A DNA stretch of 6,922 nucleotides from Pauljensenia sp. (GTDB taxonomy: Bacteria > Actinomycetota > Actinomycetes > Actinomycetales > Actinomycetaceae): assembly GCA_029983625.1 (NCBI GenBank), contig JASBZF010000080.1, forward strand, positions 1 through 6,922, written 5' to 3'. The notes under the pieces are model-generated. The model was not told the DNA's origin. It saw only the letters and a list, made by a program, of their open reading frames with translations, and made no database searches. A program made the translations under genes and the position numbers. Shown here piece by piece: positions 1 to 6,444 of this stretch (the stretch's first letter is position 1; each line of letters begins with the position of its first letter).

Positions 1-24
1 TTTGGGGGCCCCGGCCACGCACAA

Positions 25-2028
25 TCAACCGTTCCCGCGACTATTCCCAGAATTGCCCGAATTAGTCGCCGGGCCAGTCGGTTTGGGGCCCTTTGAGACC
101 GTGAGCTGAACAGTGGAACCTTGAGGAACGATCGAACCTGCAGACGGGTGAGATGCGAGCACGCCACCAGCGGCGAGCGTATCGGAATACTCCTCAACAA
201 TCGTCACGCCCAGCGTGAGCGCCTGAAGAGCTGCGACCACGGAAGACTGCTCGTAGCCGACAATCGTGTCAGGGAGGGCAACTTTACCTGAAGCAAGAGT
301 GATCGACACGGACTCACCCTTGTTCAAGGTCTCACCGGCTGCAGGACTCGAACTGAGAATCTTGCCCGCAGACTGTCCCGGATCATCTGAAGTCTGAACA
401 TTACCGACCTGCAAGCCCACCTGCGCCAGGTACTCGCGCGCCTGATCCTGAGTCATTCCGGTGAGATCAGGAACCGTGACGGTCTTTTTCCCTGAAGATA
501 CCGTGCCCTTAACGGTCGATCCTTTCTTCACTTTCTTACCGGCCGAGGGATTCACTTTCGCGATCTTCCCCTCTTCAACAGAATCCGAATTCACCTTATT
601 CGTGTCCAGCTCCCAGACAAGCCCGAGAGCTTCCACAGCATCCTGAGCAGCTTCGGGAGTCATATTGGTGACATCGGGGATCACAACGGAATCCGAACCG
701 CTAGAGAGCTTAGCGGTGACGGTTGTACCGACCTCAACGCGATCACCGGAAGGCGGATCAACCTCGGCCACCATGCCTTCAGGGATCTCCTCCGATGCGA
801 TTGATTGATCAGAAAGCGCGAAAACAAGGCCCGCAGCTTCCACCGCTGCCTTAGCGTCGGCCTGGCTCATCCCCACAAGCTTGTCAGGAACGGCAACCAT
901 CTCCACGCTCGGATGTGAACGTGTGAGGGCGTACCACACGCCGCCAGTGATGAGCAGCGCCGCAAGGACCATTCCCAGGACGACCCACATTTTCTTCCCG
1001 CTCTTCTCCGGCTTGTCAGCTTCAGGGATCTGAAGAGAAGGAATGGTAGAAGTCTGGGTCTGCAGAGGACTAAAAGCGGGTGCAGCGACAAGCGTTGCAG
1101 TGTGTTCAGCGGGAGCGGGCATCGGTCGAGTCTGAGCCCACACGGCTGTTTCTGGGGCGTTGACGTGGCCGCCGCGCGTGGCACGCATGAGATCAGCAAG
1201 CATAGATGCCGCAGAGGAGTACCGATCTTCGCGGTTCTTCGCAAGAGCCTTGAGGACGACACGATCTAAAGCTTCGGGAATGTCGGGCGTAATCGACGAG
1301 GGCGTGGGGGCAAGCTGTTGAACATGCTGGTAGGCGACCGCCACAGCGGAATCACCTGTGAAAGGCGGACGCCCTGTGAGGAGTTCAAAGAGGAGGACAC
1401 CAGTTGAATAGAGGTCTGAACGCGCATCCACCTGTTCGCCGCGCGCCTGCTCAGGGGAAAGGTATTGTGCGGTGCCGACTACCGCGTTTGTCTGCGTCAT
1501 CGTCGCCTGTGAATCACTGAGGGCACGGGCGATCCCGAAGTCCATCACTTTCACCTTGCCATCGGTGGTGAGCATGATGTTGCCCGGTTTGATATCACGG
1601 TGGACAAGATGCTGAGAATGAGAGTATTCGAGGGCGGACAGTACCCCAGAAACAATGGACACGGCTTCATTAATGGGAACTGGAGTACCGTCAGAGAGCA
1701 GATCTTTCACCGTGTGCCCTTCAACGTATTCCATGACGATATAGGGCACGGGGATACTGCGTCCGCCCTCGCCGACCACCATTTCTTCACCGGTGTCGTA
1801 GACGGCAACGATATTCGGGTGGTTGAGGGAAGCTGCTGACTGTGCTTCCCTGCGGAAGCGCGCTTGGAAAACAGAGTCCCGTGCAAGATCAGAGCGCAGC
1901 ACTTTAATCGCAACGACTCTAGACAGGCGCGTGTCGAAACCGAGATGGACCTCGGCCATTCCGCCCCGGCCAATGAGTGAGCGGACTTCGTAGCGGCCAG
2001 CTAGACGGCGGCCCGTGGACTCTGCCAT
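25..2028 (-). CDS. pknB: PknB-type Ser/Thr protein kinase with four PASTA repeats
   Basis: This 667-residue membrane kinase has its catalytic domain at about residues 12-280, a linker rich in Pro, Thr and Ala to 345, a membrane helix at about 347-368, and four extracellular PASTA domains (about 376-443, 446-513, 515-581, 582-647). Kinase residues are all present: loop IGRGGMAEV (19-27), Lys42, Glu61, HRDIKPGN (143-150) with Asp145, DFG (163-165), and SPE (191-193). The activation loop TMTQTNAVVGTAQYLSPEQA has Thr178 and Thr180 where mycobacterial PknB has its two regulatory threonines. PASTA domains bind muropeptides or lipid II, so PknB links wall state to phosphorylation of growth regulators. 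The start ATG at 2028 lies 28 nt inside the pknA end and has the best ribosome binding site of the operon. The protein ends in an unusual Asn/Gly/Ser tail (about 652-667). The stop TGA is at 27-25. No defect is visible. Confidence 0.97.
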   Translation of the reverse strand: MAESTGRRLAGRYEVRSLIGRGGMAEVHLGFDTRLSRVVAIKVLRSDLARDSVFQARFRREAQSAASLNHPNIVAVYDTGEEMVVGEGGRSIPVPYIVMEYVEGHTVKDLLSDGTPVPINEAVSIVSGVLSALEYSHSQHLVHRDIKPGNIMLTTDGKVKVMDFGIARALSDSQATMTQTNAVVGTAQYLSPEQARGEQVDARSDLYSTGVLLFELLTGRPPFTGDSAVAVAYQHVQQLAPTPSSITPDIPEALDRVVLKALAKNREDRYSSAASMLADLMRATRGGHVNAPETAVWAQTRPMPAPAEHTATLVAAPAFSPLQTQTSTIPSLQIPEADKPEKSGKKMWVVLGMVLAALLITGGVWYALTRSHPSVEMVAVPDKLVGMSQADAKAAVEAAGLVFALSDQSIASEEIPEGMVAEVDPPSGDRVEVGTTVTAKLSSGSDSVVIPDVTNMTPEAAQDAVEALGLVWELDTNKVNSDSVEEGKIAKVNPSAGKKVKKGSTVKGTVSSGKKTVTVPDLTGMTQDQAREYLAQVGLQVGNVQTSDDPGQSAGKILSSSPAAGETLNKGESVSITLASGKVALPDTIVGYEQSSVVAALQALTLGVTIVEEYSDTLAAGGVLASHPSAGSIVPQGSTVQLTVSKGPKPTGPATNSGNSGNSRGNG
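88..900 (-). repeat. Four tandem PASTA domains within pknB
   Basis: Four units of about 66-68 codons repeat the PASTA pattern: a VPD-like start (AVPDKLVGM, VIPDVTNMT, TVPDLTGMT, ALPDTIVGY), an Ala-rich helix with A..AL...GL, a central G.V....P..G segment, and an end of the type V..G..V...VS.G. The first three are close to one another. The fourth (285-88) is more diverged: its start is ALPD, the helix reads QSSVVAALQALTLG, and it lacks the usual motif spacing in places. These domains lie outside the membrane and are the sensory part of the kinase. Confidence 0.9.
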
Positions 2029-3602
2029 GTGTAAACCTCCTCGAGGACGGGGCGTCCCTCGCCAAGGATCGACGTGAGGGACATGAGCATGTTCTGAATG
2101 ATGAAGGAAATAGCTGCGATGATGCAGATAAGGATGACAAGGAAGATGAGTACGCGCATCGCGCGCTGAGCAGCAGTAAGCGGGGGAGCGACACGAGAAC
2201 GGTTGTACTTCGTGGCGACCGGCACTTCAGCTTTCGTGTCTGTCGCTTTCTTTGCGTTCGCCGCGCTGAGACTGAACCAGGGTATCTGCTTGGCGGGTTT
2301 TGCCTTCCTCACGGGCGCGGGTGCGTGTACGCTGCGATCTTCGGCGCGTTTTTTCAACCGTTGCGCGAGGGCGACGCGGCGCTGTGCGTTCTCTTCAGGT
2401 GTTGGAGTGCGCGAACTACTGGTCTTCAGTCGTTGCGTCGTGAGCTCAGACCTGGAAACTGCGGCGCGCGTCATATTGCCATCCGCCATCCGAGGCGCTG
2501 ACTTCGCTTCAGATACCGGCCTTTCAGCCCTGAGTGTCGCGGGTGCGGGCTGTGTTTCGTGCCGAGTTTTGGCTGCGGGCAAAATCGCCGGAGGCGGAAG
2601 GATTCCGGGGCGAGTCAGCGCCTCAGGGGTAGCAAGCATTTCCTCAGGTAAAGTCCGGCGCGGCACGTGACGCACCGGAGCTTGACTGGTCGTCACCGGC
2701 CCGTCAGAAGAAGCCCCGCCCTCGCTACCCTCAGGTTCGGGGAGCGGATGCGCTGTGACACTGACCCCCATCGTTTGCGCAACAGCTGCGAGTTCACGGA
2801 CGAGGGCGAGCCCAGATTCGGGCCGCTTCGCGGGTGTTTTTTCTAAAAGATGCAGGATCAATTCAGCCATCGGTGCGGGCACATCCGAAGGGAGGGGCGG
2901 TATCGGATCATTCACGTGGGCGAATGCAATATCCACCTGCGTGGAACCGCTGAAGGGGCGGCGGCCAGCGACCGCCTCGTAAGCGATGACACCGAGGGCG
3001 TAAAGATCACCGAGGGCGGTTGCGGTTTCTCCCATCGCCTGTTCGGGCGGAAGATAGTGGGCGGTGCCCATGACCATCCCTGCGGCTGTGAGATCAGCCT
3101 GACCGTGAGAACGCGAAATCCCAAAATCGGTGAGCTTCACGATCCCATCGGGGCGCACAATGATATTCGCGGGCTTAATGTCACGGTGAACGATACCCGC
3201 CTCCGCTGCGGCCCCCAGAGCCATCGCAACCTGCGTGAGAATCGGAATAAGGTCCTCGCTTGCGATACGCGCACCGTTTTTCAGGTAGTGCGTCAAAGGT
3301 TGACCTTCGACGAGTTCCATCACGATCCAGCCGCGACCGTTTTCCTCCCCGGAATCTTGAACATTCGCGATATTGGGGTGGTGAATACTCATAGAGTTTT
3401 TCGCTTCAATCCGAAGACGTGAAAGCGGAAGTTCTTCCCCAAAAAGTTCAGTTTTCAGGACTTTCGCGGCGACGAGTCGTCCTGTTTCAGAGTCCCTAGC
3501 TTTCCAGACTTCCCCCATTCCTCCCTGTGCGATCGGGGTGAGGAGCTTATACCTGCCTCCGAGGACAGTTCCTGTACGTGTCTTCATTCGTGCGTTCATC
3601 AT
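2001..3602 (-). CDS. pknA: PknA-type transmembrane Ser/Thr protein kinase
   Basis: This 533-residue kinase has a cytoplasmic catalytic domain at about residues 16-272, a linker of roughly 210 residues, one membrane helix (about 483-505), and an outer tail of under 30 residues. Catalytic features are intact: Gly-rich loop IAQGGMGEV (24-32), Lys47 in AAKVL, Glu66 in the C-helix, HRDIKPAN (139-146) with Asp141, and DFG (159-161). The first loop glycine is Ala, as in mycobacterial PknA. The activation loop reads LTAAGMVMGTAHYLPPEQA, keeping Thr172 but with Ala at the position of the second threonine usual in PknA and PknB; the APE motif is PPE. There are no PASTA repeats. The start ATG at 3602 overlaps the pbpA stop (ATGA); ATG codons at 3599 and 3587 are alternatives. 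Ribosome binding is weak (GGGG, 5 nt away), so coupling to pbpA is likely. PknA kinases phosphorylate cell-shape and division proteins and FHA-domain partners. Assignment to PknA rests on the activation loop, missing PASTA domains and position before pknB. Confidence 0.93.
   Translation of the reverse strand: MMNARMKTRTGTVLGGRYKLLTPIAQGGMGEVWKARDSETGRLVAAKVLKTELFGEELPLSRLRIEAKNSMSIHHPNIANVQDSGEENGRGWIVMELVEGQPLTHYLKNGARIASEDLIPILTQVAMALGAAAEAGIVHRDIKPANIIVRPDGIVKLTDFGISRSHGQADLTAAGMVMGTAHYLPPEQAMGETATALGDLYALGVIAYEAVAGRRPFSGSTQVDIAFAHVNDPIPPLPSDVPAPMAELILHLLEKTPAKRPESGLALVRELAAVAQTMGVSVTAHPLPEPEGSEGGASSDGPVTTSQAPVRHVPRRTLPEEMLATPEALTRPGILPPPAILPAAKTRHETQPAPATLRAERPVSEAKSAPRMADGNMTRAAVSRSELTTQRLKTSSSRTPTPEENAQRRVALAQRLKKRAEDRSVHAPAPVRKAKPAKQIPWFSLSAANAKKATDTKAEVPVATKYNRSRVAPPLTAAQRAMRVLIFLVILICIIAAISFIIQNMLMSLTSILGEGRPVLEEVYTWQSPRAAV
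2036..2041 (-). promoter_or_regulatory. Strong Shine-Dalgarno site for pknB
   Basis: Read on the minus strand, AGGAGG stands 7 nt before the pknB ATG at 2028, a full consensus match at good spacing. It lies within the pknA coding sequence (codons for Glu-Glu-Val). It supports the chosen pknB start and suggests that pknB can be translated independently, unlike rodA, pbpA and pknA, which have weaker sites and tighter stop/start overlaps. Its outer half is part of a 10-bp palindrome, TCCTCGAGGA at 2038-2047. Confidence 0.85.
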
Positions 3603-5053
3603 CGAATCCCCGCTTCAAGAAGCGCTCGGGCGATCGGCCCTGCAACCGTGGAACCGAAAGGGTGAGGGTCTGCGTCATCGCCTTCCACGATGACAGCGAA
3701 AACGATCTGAGGATCTTCTGCGGGCGCGAAACCGACGGTCCATCCGTTCGTGAATTCTCCGACACCTGTTTCAGCGGTGCCGGTTTTTGCCGCAACCTGG
3801 ATACCGTTCAGACGAATATGCTGACCGGTCCCGTAAGGTTCATTGACTGCGCTCGTCATCATCTCAGTGAGCTGCGCGGCAATCTCAGCGCTGATCGGAG
3901 TGCCCGAAACCGAGGGGCGGGTTTGGCTTTGGACCGTCAGGTCAGCATCGACGATCTGCGCAATCAGGTAAGGCTGCATCATTGTTCCGCCGTTCGCGAT
4001 TGCTTGAGCGACCATCGCCATCTGAAGGGGAGTGACCTTCACGTCGAACTGACCGATCGAAGCCATAGCGAACTGTGCGGCATCCATCTCTTTCGGGAAG
4101 GAAGAGGGGGTGACGTTAAGCGGAATCGACAGGGATTTGCCGAAACCGAAACGCTGGGTGACATCGCTGAGCTGAGATTCGGTGAGGTTTTGGCTTGCGA
4201 GGATGAACGTCGTGTTACATGAGCGCGCAAAAGCTTCGGTGAGGGTGGGATGACCGTCGCCACATTCAGCGGACAGGGCGTTAGGGACCGAGGTGGAACT
4301 TCCCGGAAGAGGAGCGGAAACCGGGGAATCCATGTGAGTTGTCGGGGAGGCGATGCCGTTTTCCAGTAGGGCGATTGTCGTGAGGAGCTTAAAAGTCGAA
4401 CCCGGCGCGTACAGGCTTCCCGCGATTGCACGATTCGACAGTGGAGCAGTCGGATCATCAAGGAGAGCCTGGTAGGTGGCATTGACAGCCGCAGAGTCGA
4501 AAGCAGCTAAGGTGTTCGGATCGTAAGTGGGGGAAGAGTAGAGTGCGAGGACTGCTCCGGTTTTAGCGTCGAGGGCGACAACTGCGCCTTTACGTCTTCC
4601 GAGCTGTTCGGCAGCGATCTGCTGGAGTTCCGGGTTCACGGTGAGAACAACTCCGCCACCTTGACGCTGAGCCCCCGTGAAGAGGTTGCGGATACGCTGG
4701 ACGAGAAGAGCTTGAGATTGACCGTCGAGGATCTGTTCACTTGCCGCCTCCAAGCCCGTGGCCTGGGAGAAAGCGGAAGAGAAGAACCCTGTGATTGGCG
4801 CATACAGGGGACCGGGAGAATAGGTGCGCTGGAAGCGTTTCGAGCCTTCAATTTTCGTGGAGGATGCGATCGCGGTGTCGGCGACGATGATGGGGCCGCG
4901 ATCAGTTTCTGCGGCGTGCAAGATCGTGCGTTCGTTGCGCGCATCAGCGTTCAAAGAAGGCGCTTGGAAGACTTGATTGTGGGTGGCGGTCACACCGAGG
5001 AGAGCGAACATCGCGAGGATCACGATGAAGAGGCGACGGATCTGCTGGTTCAT
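3599..5053 (-). CDS. pbpA: Class B penicillin-binding protein, peptidoglycan transpeptidase PbpA
   Basis: This 484-residue membrane-anchored transpeptidase cross-links the glycan made by the SEDS partner encoded just upstream. An N-terminal signal anchor lies at about residues 7-25. The non-catalytic domain follows, with DRGPIIVADTAIA at 51-63, the RGxI element typical of class B PBPs, and YAPITGFFS at 84-92. The transpeptidase domain begins near GAVVALDAKTGAVLAL (156-171) and carries all three active-site motifs: SxxK as STFK with nucleophile Ser219, SxN as SCN at 278-280, and KTG at 423-425. The size agrees with mycobacterial PbpA, about 490 residues. The start ATG at 5053 overlaps the rodA stop as ATGA; an upstream in-frame GTG at 5101 has no ribosome binding site and would sit inside rodA. 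The Shine-Dalgarno match (GACGG, 7 nt away) is weak, so translation is probably coupled to rodA. The only two cysteines, Cys264 and Cys279, flank or lie in the active site. No broken motif is seen. Confidence 0.95.
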   Translation of the reverse strand: MNQQIRRLFIVILAMFALLGVTATHNQVFQAPSLNADARNERTILHAAETDRGPIIVADTAIASSTKIEGSKRFQRTYSPGPLYAPITGFFSSAFSQATGLEAASEQILDGQSQALLVQRIRNLFTGAQRQGGGVVLTVNPELQQIAAEQLGRRKGAVVALDAKTGAVLALYSSPTYDPNTLAAFDSAAVNATYQALLDDPTAPLSNRAIAGSLYAPGSTFKLLTTIALLENGIASPTTHMDSPVSAPLPGSSTSVPNALSAECGDGHPTLTEAFARSCNTTFILASQNLTESQLSDVTQRFGFGKSLSIPLNVTPSSFPKEMDAAQFAMASIGQFDVKVTPLQMAMVAQAIANGGTMMQPYLIAQIVDADLTVQSQTRPSVSGTPISAEIAAQLTEMMTSAVNEPYGTGQHIRLNGIQVAAKTGTAETGVGEFTNGWTVGFAPAEDPQIVFAVIVEGDDADPHPFGSTVAGPIARALLEAGIR

Positions 5054-6444
5054 GCGCTGACCGTCGCTTGTTCTACGCGGGGCTGGATACCGGAGTTCCA
5101 CGGAGCGGGCTGAGCGTTGGGCCTGCGGGCGGCATCTGAAATCCGAATGAGTAGGGCGACGGTGATCCAGGAGGACACCATCGAGGAACCGCCCGCTGCC
5201 AGGAAGGGTGCGGTCAGACCCGTGAGGGGGATGAGGCGCGTAATTCCGCCGAGGACAACGAAGAGTTGGATCGCGAGGGAAAAACTTAAACCGGCTGCGA
5301 GGAGCTTTCCGAAACCGTCACGCACGCTGATTGCTGCACGCAGTCCCCTCTCAATGAGGATGAGGTAGAGGAGGAGGAGAGCAAGAAGCCCCGTGAGACC
5401 GAGTTCTTCAGCGAGGGAGGACAAAATGAAATCAGAGTTCGCTAAGGGAACGAGCTGCGGGTATCCGCGTCCCCATCCGGTTCCCATCAGACCGCCGGAT
5501 GCCTGTCCGAAAAGAGACTGGACGAGCTGGTAGGAGCCGCCGTTCTTCGCATACACCTCGGTGTCGAGGGCGTGAAGCCACACGGAAAAACGATTCGCAA
5601 CGTGCGGGAATGCGCGGATAGCAACAAAAACTGCCGGAGTGAACATGGCAAACCCAATGACAAGCCAAGACACGCGGTTCGTCGCCACGTACAGCATCGC
5701 AACAAAAAGAGTGAAGAAAAGAAGGGACGTGCCGAGGTCGCGTTGGAGGACGAGGATCGCGATGCCGATGAGCCACACAACAAGGATCGGGCCGAGGTCG
5801 CGCGCCCTCGGAAGACGCATATTCAAGAGCTTACGCCCACCGATTGCCAGATTGTCACGCTTTGTCACCAGGTAACCGGCGAAGAAAAGGGCAAGCGTGA
5901 TTTTCACGAGCTCACCGGGCTGGAAGGACATTCCAGCGATCCTGATCCACACTCTCGCACCGTAGGTTTCAACACCGAGACCTGGGATGAGGGGAAGGAG
6001 CAGGAGAATCAGAGAGAACGCGCCGAAAGTGTAGGTGTAGCGGCGTAAGATTCGATGGTCTTTTAAAGAAATGAGGACGAGGACGGCCAGGGCGATAGCG
6101 ATCCCTGAGAAGAAGAGCTGACGCATCCCGACGGTGGGAGCATCAAGAGCGGCATAGGACATGTCGAGGCGGTAAATCATCGCCAAACCTAAGCCGGTGA
6201 GAGCGACGGCAATAGGAAGGATCACGGGGTCCGCGTAGGGGGCGAGCAGATGGATCCCGACCTCGGCGATGATCGCGAGGACAAGGAGGATACCGACGTG
6301 AGCGAGCAGGTTTGCGGGGAGCTGCCCGGTGCGGTTAAGGGTGGTGAGGACGTATCCGCCGATCCCGACTGAAAGAGCCAGGAGCAGAAGGAGGATTTCA
6401 AGGCCACGGCGAGGGTGAGCCGGTGCGATCGTGACAGTTGCCAT
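5050..6444 (-). CDS. rodA: SEDS-family peptidoglycan glycosyltransferase, RodA/FtsW type
   Basis: This is a polytopic membrane protein of 464 residues with about 12 hydrophobic segments. SEDS enzymes polymerise lipid II into glycan strands and work with a class B PBP, which is the next gene. Family motifs are visible: FQPGELVK with Glu178 (usually QPSE or QPAE), QRDLGTS at 234-240 with Asp236 as the presumed catalytic aspartate, the loop QSLFGQASGGLMGTGWGRG at 309-327, ANSDFI..LAEELG at 335-349, and PLTGLTAPFLAAGGSS at 406-420. Length and pattern match actinobacterial RodA rather than the longer FtsW. The start is uncertain by one codon: GTG at 6447 would overlap the pstP stop by 4 nt, while ATG at 6444 shares one base with it. 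I chose ATG because GAAGG (6456-6452) sits 7 nt before it. The C-terminus is a short polar tail. The stop TGA overlaps the pbpA ATG (ATGA). RodA versus FtsW is decided mainly by the operon context. Confidence 0.93.
   Translation of the reverse strand: MATVTIAPAHPRRGLEILLLLLALSVGIGGYVLTTLNRTGQLPANLLAHVGILLVLAIIAEVGIHLLAPYADPVILPIAVALTGLGLAMIYRLDMSYAALDAPTVGMRQLFFSGIAIALAVLVLISLKDHRILRRYTYTFGAFSLILLLLPLIPGLGVETYGARVWIRIAGMSFQPGELVKITLALFFAGYLVTKRDNLAIGGRKLLNMRLPRARDLGPILVVWLIGIAILVLQRDLGTSLLFFTLFVAMLYVATNRVSWLVIGFAMFTPAVFVAIRAFPHVANRFSVWLHALDTEVYAKNGGSYQLVQSLFGQASGGLMGTGWGRGYPQLVPLANSDFILSSLAEELGLTGLLALLLLYLILIERGLRAAISVRDGFGKLLAAGLSFSLAIQLFVVLGGITRLIPLTGLTAPFLAAGGSSMVSSWITVALLIRISDAARRPNAQPAPWNSGIQPRVEQATVSA

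Noticed and set aside
1..24. GC-rich bases after pknB with GGGGCCCC as a possible terminator
   Set aside because: The palindrome has no loop, no T run follows in the direction of transcription, and the window ends too soon to judge.
1977..2501. Plus-strand open frame of 174 codons, and similar ones at 2850-3422, 4661-5113 and 5572-6048
   Set aside because: Each mirrors an intact minus-strand gene, has no credible start region and no family likeness.
3578..4222. Open frame of 214 codons on the plus strand opposite pbpA and the start of pknA
   Set aside because: It lies opposite well-supported genes, codes for a Arg/Asp/His-rich composition with no recognisable domain, and follows from codon bias on the other strand.
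5054..5101. Longer pbpA starting at an upstream GTG (adds 16 residues)
   Set aside because: There is no ribosome binding site before this GTG, the extra residues are basic and polar with no known counterpart, and the ATG at 5053 gives the usual ATGA overlap and a standard signal anchor.
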